NCBI GenBank assembly: GCA_023627715.1
Contig: JAMAHW010000075.1
Coordinates: 150,784 to 214,783, forward strand
Source of the DNA: Periconia sp. R9002
Lineage: Eukaryota > Ascomycota > Dothideomycetes > Pleosporales > Periconiaceae
DNA: 64,000 nucleotides
Direction: 5' to 3'
In this document: in pieces, positions 45,335-56,864 of the stretch
Position numbering within the stretch: the first letter of the stretch is position 1
How the letters are laid out: the number at the start of each line of letters is the position of its first letter
The notes under the pieces: generated by a model
The model's input: only the letters and a program-made list of their open reading frames with translations
What the model was told of the DNA's origin: nothing
Databases searched by the model: none
Program-made: the position numbers and the translations under genes

Positions 45335-46602
45335 AGAATGGAGTACAATTATTCTATAATCGTGGATCTATCGAGTTATGATCTTGAAGATCTCTGCGAT
45401 GGAATTCCAGTTCGCCTTCGTAACTATGCTGACTTAGAGGATGTCGGATTAATACGCGCACAGGAAGATTGGTGTAAACATGTTGCGCCATTTCACGAGT
45501 ACCGGGGAGGTATGGGGCCGCGAGTCGGCTTCTTGTCCGTTTCTGTGCCAGAATGTCTACCTGATTGTTTAGAGATCATCTCTTATGGGAATGAATTTGG
45601 TTTTCTATATGATGGTCAGTCTCTAATTCATTCCAGGAAGTTCCTTATCGAACGCTGATGTAACTAGATATGACCGACATCTCAAGTCAAGATGTGGTTG
45701 AAAAAGAAGACTTCGCAATGAAAGACGTGTTTTTCGAATTTGCGGAAAGCGGAAGAGCTAGTTTGGAGAGACTTGAATAAAAACATATTCAAGGACAGAT
45801 ACAGCTGGAAATGATGGCTCTGGATCGCGATTGCGCTATCACCACGGCCAAATCATGGGCTAATTTTATAGAGATCACATCGGCAAAACACCACCAACGT
45901 TTCACCACCCTGGATGACTATCTACCATATCGAAGTCATGATGTAGGCCAAATGTTAGAGTTAGATATTTCATTAGTACCGCAGTACTAAGGGCTACCCC
46001 TACCCATACCAAAATAAAGAGTAGACCAAGTGTTTTGGCATGGTCTTGTCACGTTTGGCATGAGCCTCACTATACCGGAATATGAGATGCCAATGTGTGA
46101 GAAGCTTGTGTTACCAACCTGGCAAGCAGCTTCGCTGCAAAATGACATTTTTTCCTATGACAAAGAATACAAAGACGGTGTAAAACACAACCAGCGACAT
46201 GAGGTGAATGCTGTATGGGTCCTCATGAAGGAGCACGATATGGATTTCCACTAGGCAAAAGAGCTACGCCGGAAAAAGATAAAGGAAGCCGTCGCCAAGT
46301 ACCTCGAAGCGGTGAAAAGAGTTCGTCATGATCAATCAGGATCGCTAGATCTACGCAGATACGTGGAGGCGATGCAATATAGTCTCAGCGGGAATGTTAT
46401 CTAGAGTCAGTCTTGCCCTCGCTATCACGGAAACTCAACGTACAATGACCTTCAGCTCTTACGGATGAAGTATGGCATTAGAAGATACCCGGCAATTACA
46501 CACCTTAGAACGAGGGAATTATGGATGCTAGCAAAAGTAGTGGTCGGAGTGTTCACGGTATTCTTAATCGTTGCGTTTCGATTCAGGGTCTATCTGCTCT
46601 AG
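45335..46602 (+). pseudogene. Class I terpene cyclase (fusicoccane/ophiobolin-synthase type), pseudogene
   Basis: Once made a cyclic terpene from a prenyl diphosphate. The frame opens at MEYNYSIIVDLSSYDLEDLC and continues through RAQEDW, GGMGPRVGFLSVSVPECLP and SYGNEFGFLYD. A splice (intron starting 45615) rebuilds an aspartate-rich DDxxD motif. The NSE motif NDIFSYDKE survives near 46140-46166. This order matches the cyclase half of chimeric prenyltransferase-terpene cyclases. In-frame stops lie at 45778-45780, 46252-46254 and 46402-46404 (the last two consistent with CAG and TGG changes), and an intron near 45950 no longer joins in frame. No prenyltransferase half follows; the end is a hydrophobic segment instead. 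Not functional. Confidence 0.85.
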
Positions 46603-46703
46603 AACATTTAAGATTTTATGCCTACTAATAATAGGTGATTATACCAATATTTAACTCGTGAGTGAGTTATACTATGAGATTGAAATTGTTGCAAGCAAGT
46701 ACA

Positions 46704-47642
46704 CTACCCATTTAGAATTAATGGTAGATTGTTAAGTAAATGGAACACTGTACCGAGAACCATCAAGCCAAACACGCAAATAGGTCCTAGGATAGCAAAG
46801 ATGGTAAACCCGTACGACGCTCGGTGGAATGTGGAATTGCCTTTGAGCTGATCGGTGGCAAAGCCAACCTGCATTGCAGTGAGTACCAGGGCAATGAAAA
46901 CGGTAGTGGCGGTCATCCATGTGAGGTTGTCGCGGATGAGGCTGCCGTAGCTGTATCGACCACGGAGGTAGGGATCCAAATGAGGGATGGTCATGAAACG
47001 GTGGATAGTGTTGACACGAGATAAACGGAGCTCAGCACGGAGGAAACGTGGATGTATCATGTACGGATCCCGCTGGTGGATACGAAGCAACTCCCTGGCC
47101 AAGGTCTTCCAGTGCGCCCATTTGATCGTGTTTCCATCATCCGTGCGAGGCAAAAGACGTTTTTGATTGGCAACGTAGAAGTCGCTCTCTGACGATATTA
47201 GACAGGCATAGGAGTATAGGAAACCGAGTGCGACCTTCCGTGGGGTTGCTAGACATGCATCTGCCTTCGCATCGCACGGACAGGTATCAGGACATAGGAG
47301 GTTGGCCTGACAAAAGACTGGATCTAGAAGAAAACGTGGAATAGGCTTAAGAAAGAGTTTCCCCTCGTTTGACCAGAGGAGATGCAAGTCCATCCGGTCC
47401 ACGACGACAATTTCTCGGCCTATTGCAACGTTGAAATGCAGCGGCAGGGCAGGGCGTCGCGCACCGGCAAACCATAGATGCTTCAACATGCTAGAGAGAT
47501 CCCCAAGGGATAGCTCCCTCTGTTGGAACTTCAATGTGTCTACGGCCGGATCACCGACGGCAGGCCGGCCGCTAGCGTCGTGGTAGTGGTAGGTAGCTGG
47601 TAGGTCATCGGGAGCGGCGTTACTGTTCTCATTTACAAACAC
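46704..47642 (-). CDS. DUF6601-type membrane protein
   Basis: At least 312 residues. The open frame begins at 47642 with GTG, not ATG, and is preceded by a possible acceptor (GGGTAG), so a short upstream exon is likely missing from this model. The core LPLHFNVAIGREIVVVDRMD, LFLKPIPRFLLDP, a Cys-rich CPDTCPCDAKADAC loop, ALGFLYSYACLISSESDF and RAELRLSRVN matches the fungal DUF6601 family as I know it. Two C-terminal membrane helices follow (TTVFIALVLTAMQVGFAT and FTIFAILGPICVFGLMVLGT). The function is unknown. Confidence 0.75.
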   Translation of the reverse strand: MFVNENSNAAPDDLPATYHYHDASGRPAVGDPAVDTLKFQQRELSLGDLSSMLKHLWFAGARRPALPLHFNVAIGREIVVVDRMDLHLLWSNEGKLFLKPIPRFLLDPVFCQANLLCPDTCPCDAKADACLATPRKVALGFLYSYACLISSESDFYVANQKRLLPRTDDGNTIKWAHWKTLARELLRIHQRDPYMIHPRFLRAELRLSRVNTIHRFMTIPHLDPYLRGRYSYGSLIRDNLTWMTATTVFIALVLTAMQVGFATDQLKGNSTFHRASYGFTIFAILGPICVFGLMVLGTVFHLLNNLPLILNG

Positions 47643-48656
47643 GTTGTTTGTGACCTACCCGCACATATTTTCGTTAGCGCGTATAGAATTTTGAAGACTC
47701 ATGGGGCTTGTTTCATACTGGCCAGAGCGGGTGATCTGGAGGAGCCATGTGTGGTAGTCGCGGGTGAAATTCCCTTAATATTGCTTGATGGATTTAAGAT
47801 ACGGTCGCCTGCGGGGGTGAACATGAGGAGGAAATGAGGCTGGCCGCTGCATGATACAATTTGGAATCCACCTTGCAACAGTAGACCAATGAGACGTGTC
47901 TCCCAGACGTGTGAATTTGATTCGTAGAGGGAAGTGGGTACGATCATTCGTGGTTGGTTCTAGGCTACCCAAGATAATAATACGACATGGCGCACCCTGA
48001 ATGAGAAAACACGAGCAGTTGTGCTAGGTGGCATGAGCTGACTGATGAATTGTCCATCAAGGATTGGATGATTCTCATAATACAACCGAACTTGTACCCA
48101 GGCTATCCCTGCCCTGCCAAAAAAAAAAAGGAAGAACATTGGTGCCACTTGCATTCCCTCTATCCTCATATCTCAGTCCCTTCGATCGATTATGACCGAT
48201 TTTCAAGACCTTCTTTCCCTGTTTACCATGCGGATATGCCTACTACATGAGGTTTTAACAATATTTGCGAGGTCACAGAAGCTGCGCTTTAGTCTTCTAG
48301 TGTCAAAATAAAGTGAACGGCGGTGATTTCCACGAGATTCTTCCACTAACACTTCCTGAAAATGCTATGCTGTGTTTGTTGACCCGCACTGTGGTTTGTA
48401 ATGATCACGGGGGTTCATCACGGGGGTTCATCAATGCAGACAGTGGCGCACGTGGAAATGCCATTGCAACTTGAATTGCATACGATAAGGTTGAAGCTAG
48501 ACTTTGATAGGATGAACGGGAAGATAGAAGAAGTCATGACATACTTCCCCAATACAGTGTGAGATATGCTGGCGGTTCGATGGTCTAGTGATACCCCCTT
48601 CCCCGGTTCGCTGCTCGAATAGTACTTGCACTGATATTCCCAAACCACAGTACTCA
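47643..48656. other. Intergenic, possible 5' exon of DUF6601 gene
   Basis: About 1 kb. A minus-strand frame at 47699-47947 (containing SNSHVWETRLIGLLLQGGFQ) could be an upstream exon of the DUF6601 gene or chance; no splice model was convincing. Confidence 0.3.
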
Positions 48657-51390
48657 TCACGCATAACACCGACCCAAACGCTTTAAAATCGACATCTGGA
48701 ATTCGACCGTCTGGATGAGCTCCGCGTCCACTGCTTCACGAGGCTCCTCTATTCTTCCATCACCCAAATCACAATCCAACAATTCTTCGACGACGGTTTG
48801 ATACACAAATCCAACAAAACTCCCCAGTTTCGGGCAGTAATCCTTGCGAACCCGATCCGCAAAAGCTTTCGCATCTAGATGGTACAACTCTGCATGCTTT
48901 TGCATCAGAGCCGAGAGCGGAAACCACAAACCTATCTCGAGGAGTACCATACCAAGGCTGTAGTAGTCATATTCGCGTTTGTATTTCTGCATTGGTGTGT
49001 TTTTGTACTCCCAATGGCGGTAACGGAGGACGTCCAGAGATGGACGAGTGGGTTCGGAGAATTCAGTCGGTCGGTCGGGGCGAGAGTTGTTGAAGCCAAC
49101 GATGTAGGGGGCAGTGAGGGAGTAGTCCGACACCAAGAGATATTTTGTGGATGTAGGTGATTGGAGCTCTTCTTCTTCAATGGCGACATCACCCTCTGGG
49201 AAGAAAAGCACATTGTGCGACGAGAAGCCTTTATGAAACCATCGCGATCTATGGAACCCAAATATGGCCTTACACAAGGTGTGCGCAAGTCTGAAACGAT
49301 CTCCTAAGAGTGCGGGCTGTCTGACGTTTTGCATTATCCATGAATGGAGGGACAAATACAGGTGCGATTTGGCTGAATCCGGCATCGCAAACACAAAGCC
49401 CAAGCGCTTCTGCTTTTCATCATGGCAATAACCAAAACAGTTCAATATGCGTTGGTCCAGAATTTCGGGGCCCTGTGAGGCTTTGCGGAGGAAGGACGTG
49501 AGTAGTTCCGTTCTGTTAAATAACTGATTGCCGACCTCTGTGTCCCAGTATCCCTCATACTGCTTCCACTCGACAAATACGGACTTGGAATCGGTAGATT
49601 CGCTCCTTTGTGCCTTGTATGTCCCGGTACTTCTGGTTGACCTGGGCTTATCAAGGCTGATGCTATTCATATCGATGCTCAATTTCTCATGCGTAGGTCG
49701 AGAGGCTTCGGCTCTATCCTTTAGTATATTGATTCTTTTCATTGCAGCCATCAGTTCAATATCAGGGAATGCGTGGATGATGGGATTGTTTTCTATGTTT
49801 TCGAGCGCGGCCGCATCATTTGACTGCAGCAAGGTCGCCGAGAAAATTTGATCCAAAGCCATCCGGTCTATCTCGGAAAAGGTCGTGTACAAAACATCTA
49901 TCAGCCTCTGGAGAGCTTCGAAACGAATGTTGACTCTTTCATTGTCCCCCAAAGTTTCAGGCAGATGGTGTTGAATTTTCCGAAGGCACTCACATATCTC
50001 AGGAGCCATGAGTGTGTCTAGTACTCCGTGGAGTGATCGTGTCGATTGGCCGATGGTCGAAAGCCCAACCGCATACGCCCAAGCGCGGAATCTGCATTGG
50101 AGTATATCCAAAACAGCTTTATGTTTATAAGCGTATGCTGTCGCTGTCGCTTCCTTGAAGCTCTCCTCAATCCTCGAAACCAGTGCTGCAGCATCTATCC
50201 AGGGGCTGGCGATATTCGAGATCTTCAAATCGGAGCGTTCTGCGATGGGGATTAGTGTGGTTCAATCCACGGAAGCGCGGATGCGCACCATTTTCCAATT
50301 GTTGTTCACCCCGTGTTCGTGGTGAACCTTCTACCATGTTCCTGATTTCCCTTGCCACGCGGCGGAAGTCATAGTCGTCTTTACTCCGGAATTTGTTCAG
50401 TCCTGAATGATCCGTATTTAAACCTTCGCTGGGCCGGCCCTCGAGTGTAGCTGACTGCTGGTTGACGACCTACATAGTCACCGTCTTGTCAAACTATCTT
50501 CTTCACTGAAGATGATACCTTGGACCCACTTACTACGTTTCCAAACCGTGTAGGCAGTAGTTCGTAAAAACAAAAGACTTTGAAACTATCGTATACATCG
50601 CCAAAGTTTGAGGCAAGTTTCAGCAACTCAGGAGACTGTTCCCGAAGGCTTTGAATCAGATGAGTGTCCGAGCCCAGACCAGCCGCTTTGATAATGGAGA
50701 CAAGCATATCACCGTATGCAGCTATATTTGTGCCGCGGTGTGGAGTGCCGAGAAAGATGATTCCACGGGTAGCGGCTCGGATTGATCCATAGGCTTTGGA
50801 TGCCAGTGTAGCTTTGACGAGAGCCTAGCTATTGTTAGCTGGAGGATGATGCGTCATGTGGAAACTGAAGCACCTCTTTAATGACTATACCACCGAAACA
50901 ATGACCGAGGAAGACAATTGGCCGCTCTCTTTCCTACGTAAGGTCAGTTCTTCATCTAGACTACATCTAGGAAATAACATGATAGTCTGGATGGCAACGG
51001 ATGCACTCTCACTTCATCATTAACCCTCTTCTCGATTATTGCATTTAATAGCTCTTGTGCACAGTTTCCAATATCCCTTTTAGGCGCTGCACGTAGGTAG
51101 TTCGACAAGTATCCAAACGTCATAATCCTTGCGGTGGGAATAACATCTGGCAAAAACTTCTCCAGCCAAATCACTTCCGATCCGCATGGAGGTGAGTCCG
51201 ACGTTGCTTCGACGGTCATTGATGTCGACGTCACGTTGCGGCTGACTTTGGCAAGCCATGATTGATGCTTTCTCTTCTGCCCTTCAGGAATTGCTGCCCA
51301 AGTCCAATACGGATTTGCGTTGAGCCCATGGACTGCGATAAGACTAGAGGACACAACTTTCAGCTTCCGCGGGCTCGTCCATGTGACCAT
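48657..51390 (-). CDS. Alpha/beta hydrolase - HeLo-like - kinase-like fusion
   Basis: Predicted 823 residues from five exons: 51390-51013, 50933-50874, 50824-50534, 50469-50310 and 50239-48657; introns 79, 49, 64 and 70 nt, every junction in phase. Residues 1-240 form an alpha/beta hydrolase like the N-terminal domain of fungal NLR-like proteins (SesB type): LIAVHGLNANPYWTW, GHCFGG with Cys138 at the nucleophile elbow, and FLGTPHRG. Residues about 305-430 resemble the HeLo-like/prion-inhibition domain (AALVSRIEESFKEA, CRFRAWAYAVGL). Residues about 510-800 form a kinase-like domain in which HRD is degenerate (HKGFSSHN) and DFG reads SDY, so phosphotransfer is doubtful. Start choice (first ATG) is provisional; two separate genes cannot be excluded, but the HeLo part has no ATG of its own at its start. 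Confidence 0.68.
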
Positions 51391-52019
51391 ATAATGCCTC
51401 ACTCTGCCTGAATCTTGATTCCATCTGCAGGACAGTACCACTCTCTCAGACCTAAACACCCTTTGCCCAGTGCGTCCTGTTCCTGTTAGGCCTTTCTTGA
51501 TATATATAGTATCGGGGGAATCACAGTTGGGAGATTTTTACCATAACGTTGTCTCACCTGGGAATATTATGTTGCGCTGCGCACAGAGTAAAGCAATTTC
51601 ATACAAAGGACAAGCTCAGATGCGGAATGAGAGAGACGTTTCGTATGCTAGACGACACCGAAGTCATTGAAACCTAGAGCAACTAAGAGCAAAACGAAAA
51701 GTAGCGGCGAAAAGCATCAACCTCGTACGATCCATGGTGCGATTTCACAGCCGGGCTTGCATGCTGTGGCGTTTATGCAAGACCATCAGCAGGCTGCCAT
51801 GCGCCCTCATTGGTTGACTATGTATCAGCCGATTGGCGACATTCATCTCTATCGTGTTCACATTGCATGCCAAGATCACCGGTGAAAAGCGCCAGCTGTG
51901 TATCTTTTTTTGGCTTGTAGGCATATGTACGTACATCTTAACCTTGCTTATGCTCATCATTGCTCCCTTTTTATACTTGTGCCGAGAGTGTGGTTTTTGG
52001 ATAATTACAAAAACGACAA
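51391..52019. promoter_or_regulatory. Divergent promoter, hydrolase-HeLo-kinase / kinase-TPR pair
   Basis: 629 bp between two divergent starts. A TATATATAG element at about 51498-51506 lies upstream of the minus-strand gene. Confidence 0.45.
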
Positions 52020-54631
52020 ATGTCCACCGGAAAAGAAGAAACGAGGATTATGAGATCTGAATCTAGGCTTGACACTGACAACGCAATCTGGCAAGTACGC
52101 CCGATGCATGACAGCGGTGTCCCATATTTCGACAGGTGCGAGTCGATCTCTCGAAGCGCATTTCCAAAGGGTGGGCCTGGAAATGAATTTCACTACGACC
52201 TTCTAACATTCATTTCGCTCGCCGCAAAATTTAAAGTTGATTTTGTTGCCTTAAAGTGGCAGGCAACGTTGAAGGCGCTTGGCGCAGGGGCGTCGTCCGT
52301 AGTCCAGCAAGGCCAGGTCGCGGCGAACGTGAACCTGGCTTTTAAACGGGCTATTATCGATTCAAGCTACGTCAATGGGAGTAAAGAGTCAATCGAATTG
52401 AAGTTCAAACCCTTGATCCTCGAGTTGGTTGCCTTGGAGCTTCTGAAAGATCACCCGAATGTCGTCGATCTACTAGGGGTTACGTGGGAAAGTGACAAGG
52501 AGACCAAGGAGGTCTGGCCAGTATTACTCACCGAGCGGTCAGTTCACGGGACGTTGTCGTCGTTTCTAGAGACGGGGCAAGGCCAGGCATTGAATTGGGA
52601 AGAGAAATTGAAGCTCCTGGCTGACATCGGGAGTGCATGCATAGCCATGCACAAACTTGGTGAGAGTCTCGGGACTTCTTCGACCAGTATCTGAAAGGAG
52701 GCACTGATGTTTGACACAGGCATAGTTCATGGGGATATTAAAAGCGAGAATGTCCTTATATTCAAGAATGAGAAGGGGTGGACAGCAAGGTTGATAGACT
52801 TTGGGTATAGCTGTCTCGGCACCTCGGAGCATAGCCTTGTGCAAATCATTGGCACACGACCTTGGCAGGCTCCGGAGAGCGGTGATCATTACATCACAGT
52901 CTTGGATGCTATACGTATGGACGTATACCTCTTTGGCATACTGGTTGTTCGCACTATGCTCACAGATATGATGCCTGCCACATTCGGAAAGGTCGGCAAG
53001 TGCGACTCGAGAGAGGAAGCGGAGAGCTTGTTATGTGATATTGAACAGATGAAGATCTCTGATCAGTTCCTTGATATGATCCACCAAGCGCTATATGATT
53101 GCGATGCAATTCCAGTAGAGTTCAAGCGCAGCCTAAAGCAGTTGTTCTGCCAAACTCTCCAGCGTGAGCCCCGCGAAAGATCTGCAGATATGCTGGAAAT
53201 TGTCCCGCTCCTGGGTGTGGCTACTAGCATGTAAGTCTTGACCAAGCTCTGGCTCTGGTGTTGCCCTAATCTGCTGCAACAGCATTTCTACAAAATCTTT
53301 GGACTTAGGCGGCTTAGAAGCCTTTCCGCATGAAATCCTTCGGGTGAGTGAAAAGCTCTGAATACGAAGCAATTTCTAACCTGATACACAATCAGATATC
53401 GGATCATTTGGGAGACCTTGACGATGTGGACTATCTTCTTCGCGAAACGCTGGTAGATAATCTGATGAGTAGAGTGACGGACAAGCAATGCGTGGACTGC
53501 CGGGCGAATGCAGCATATCAACTTGGTTTATGCTACGAGATTGGTTTCGGAATAGAAAGAGATCCTCTTCAGAGTGCCAGAAGATTGACAGAGGCGAGAA
53601 AGTGGAACAGTCAACTGCCCGCCATGAGCGAGACGCTGGAAAAGCTTGAGGAGGACTATGAAGCAAAACATCCAAAGAGGATACTTGAAGTGCTCGGTTA
53701 TGATACAAATTTACCCTGGGATCCCGTAGATATCTATCGAGAACAAGATCGTCTTGGAGAGGCTGAGAGGGCGTTCCGAACCGAAGTGGCTGGCCGAACT
53801 CAGTCAATGGGTTTATCAAGCAAGTCAAGATTCAACCTCTTAGAGACGCTAGCCCTCATTCTTGCGGCAAGAAAAGATCTCGCCGGCGCGGAGTTTGTCT
53901 GCCGCGAAACGGTTGAAGGGTCTAAGTTGACGTATGGAGAAGATGACGATCAGACAGTGCAAGCGCAAAATTTTCTAGCGTACGTACTACAGCGGGAGAG
54001 GAAGTACACTGATCTAGAGGCCTTGGAACGTGAACTGTTGGCAAAGAAAAGGAAACTGTACGACCCGACGAACGGGACTACACTGGCAAGCAGGAACAGA
54101 CTGGGAGCAGCCTTGTTCTTCCAAGGAAAATTCAAAGAATGTCTGACCGAGATGCAGGATCTTGCTGGAATCCGTTGTACTTTGCTGGGCCCGGAGCACG
54201 TTGAGACCCTCGTCACGGAAAGGCTAGTACCTCGTTGCCTCTTGGAGATGGGTAGGGTGGAAGAAGCAGAAAGGCTGCAGCGCAGCGTACTGGAAAGAGA
54301 AGAAAAGATACTAGGAGCTGAGGATCACTCGGTGCTGGAAGACAGAGTCACATTGGTAGAAATATTGTTGGAAGCTGGAAATCTTGACGAGGCTATGCAG
54401 TTGATCAAAGTATTCTTCAACGTTGAGAAGGGCAAGGGTCAGGATGGGCAGGAGCCGGTGACATGGATGCGCATCAAGGCTACAAATGTGAGAATACTGA
54501 GTAAATACGGAGCGAAAGTGGAAGATGCTAAAAAGGAGTTGGACGATGCCATTACCTCATGTCAGGAGATTCTTGAAGCGAATCATGTTGATCTAACCCG
54601 TGCGTTAAGGATTTATAGCTTAGTACGATAA
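52020..54631 (+). CDS. Protein kinase with Sel1/TPR-like C-terminal repeats
   Basis: Predicted 815 residues from four exons: 52020-52659, 52720-53230, 53283-53343 and 53396-54631, all junctions in phase. The N-terminal kinase domain (about residues 50-400) has an AFKR lysine strand and the catalytic loop VHGDIKSENVL (Asp219, Asn224), with Gly replacing the HRD Arg. It also has an intact IDFG (240-242) and a GTRPWQAPE activation-loop end. This looks catalytically competent. A Sel1-like motif AAYQLGLCYEIGFG follows, then TPR-like helical repeats rich in Leu, Glu and Lys (residues 470-815). Kinase-Sel1/TPR proteins of this kind occur in fungal incompatibility gene families. Divergent from the hydrolase-HeLo-kinase gene. 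Confidence 0.82.
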
Positions 54632-54810
54632 GAATGTTATTACGCGTTTTCTTAGAGAAAGAAAAAAGATAAAGAGAAAAACGAGGAAAGGATAGGGAGA
54701 GAGATAGGGAAGAGGGGAAAATAAATAACATTGTTAAAAAATTCCGTAAGATTGTTAAAAATATTTATAAAACTGAATCTTTTTAAAAAAAATCCAGCCA
54801 GTCAGTCAAA

Positions 54811-56274
54811 CTATCCTCTGTGCACTGGCGAAGGTATATGTAATTCTTCCAACGCAACATCTCTGCTCACTAGATCCATCGTGGATATGCTTAATGAATG
54901 GTGGGGTTTCTTCCTTTGTTTGTTCCTTTCGGAGTCTGGTTCAGACCTTCTATTCAACATAAGTGGGGCGAGCCGGGAGCGGAAGTGGTACTTGTAGAAG
55001 GATGAGAGCAATGGTAAACAACCTGCCATGATAGCCACGGTGGTTTCGCCGGTACTAGCTACGCATTAGCAGGAACATTCCAAGTTGGGAAGTTTCGAAG
55101 CCATTACGCTAGCATAATGACGGTCATATTGTAAACCGTCGGGTTAGTGTTCTTTGTCACCGACTGCCATATCAATCGAGCGAGACTGAACACGATTCCG
55201 CTGAGGATTTCCATATCAGTGAGGATATTCAAATATGATAGAATGTAAACTCACGCCGACCCAAAACTAAGGACAGATACACACGCCACCTTTCTACCAA
55301 GCGGCATGTGGAGCCCCCATACAGCAACAACCGCAACCACGAGAATAGCAACTTCTGTAATAACGTTTATAGCAGAAGCAGTGACGATAAGTAGCTGGTT
55401 CGCAATTCAAATTAGCGTCAAGGTCAGAACTCGGTTTGCGCAAAACGTACATGTTGATCAAGACAGCTTCCGTTCACCCCTGGCGTCTTATGCCCGATAC
55501 ATTGCAACTGTATGAGTAAAATGAGTACCAAACAGTAAATCACGTTGAAGACCACCATGAACCATATCCAGAACCACATCTGGCGAGACCCTGTCTGGCG
55601 AGGCACGAATATGCGTAGGTAGAGCAGAAGGATAGCGACTTTGGCGAGAGTGATGTCGACTCGAGCCATAATCATGATATTGTTCCAGTACTTTGTCGCA
55701 CAATTAGCGAATGTTGTTTGGTATACTTTGGAGCGTTGCCATACTTTGATGAAGTGGGTATACTTTGTTTTCGATACGTTCCAGATGTCCACGCCCCCGC
55801 CATTCTCGAGTGCGCCGAAAACCACTCTGAGTAGTGCGATGAAGAATATCTACGGAAGTCAACTTTAGTGCATTCTCGAGTTTATACAGAGGCGGTCGTT
55901 GGTTCATAGCACGTAGCCGCGGATGTGGACATCGATTATGGCAATAGCAGTCTCATCTGACAAGGCTCCGAATTTTGAGGAGTTTCAAAAGCTGGAGCTT
56001 GGTGACCGATGTTGACTTGCGGAGAAACCGTTCAAAGTAGAAACAACAAGAGTAGAATCTCAGGTAAACTCACCCAGGCCAGTAAACTTATCCAGTCATC
56101 CCACCAAAGCGTCTTGGTGATTCGCGCTCGAGTATAGAGACGAATAGCGACTAGCAATGTGACCAAGCCCATACAAACACTCATAACAGCATATACTGTC
56201 GCAGCCTCTGATGCCGGATTGTTGAAATCAGAAAAGAGCCCCGGAGGGGGTTTAGCTGCCGCCGTGGCAGCCAT
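54811..56274 (-). CDS. Rhodopsin-like (PTH11-related) seven-helix membrane protein
   Basis: Predicted 358 residues from five exons: 56274-56074, 55849-55451, 55394-55255, 55200-55108 and 55054-54811; introns 224, 56, 54 and 53 nt, in phase. Typical family features: an N-terminal helix after a Pro-rich start, RITKTLWWDDWISLLAW, GGGVDIWNV, KVAILLLYLRIF, a Cys loop CIGHKTPGVNGSCLDQ, and the later helices ending before a polar tail. Fungal proteins of this family are cell-surface, receptor-like and expanded in plant pathogens; no ligand can be inferred. The first intron is unusually long, and the last acceptor (GCTAG) was chosen because the nearby GTAG would bring a stop. Confidence 0.82.
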
Positions 56275-56864
56275 TGCTTCTCGTTACATGAATAGGAAAG
56301 TGGAGACGCTGACAGTCAGATAAACGGAAGCTACCAAGCTTGCTTAAAATCCATGGCGTTCTTGGAGGCACCTCTTCGTGTTCGGACTTCACTGGTATTA
56401 GCTCTTGATGCGGTGTAACACCTCTGTCTGACACTCAAATGCATAGAATCGGGCCAGAACCCAGATAGCTAAAGAAAAAACCCGGGTGCACATCATGTTA
56501 TGCATCGAAATAAAAGCTGAAAAAGAAGGCTGCGCTACAGGAATTATCAGTGGTCAACCAAGTTACCGGAATGCCGTGTCACATGATTGTCTGCTACCAT
56601 GCAGATGGCTAGAAGTGGCCCACCAAATTACTTCCTGACAATCATGCCATTTTTTAAATAAGCTTCGTAATAGCTGAGCTGGATACGAATTACGATATAT
56701 ATGCATTGTTCAAGCATCGTATTTGTGCGGGGTAAGCGTCGAGGCGGCGCCATGAAGCAAGCCTTCTCATTTGCCAGACGTAGCTTTGCACCTTAAATCG
56801 AGCTCCATTTCCTTCGCCAGCCTTGTCATCAGCCATCTGTCCTGGAAATTGCCATCCATTGCAT
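56275..56864. promoter_or_regulatory. Divergent promoter region
   Basis: 590 bp between the rhodopsin-like gene and the secreted protein gene. No further gene seen. Confidence 0.4.
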
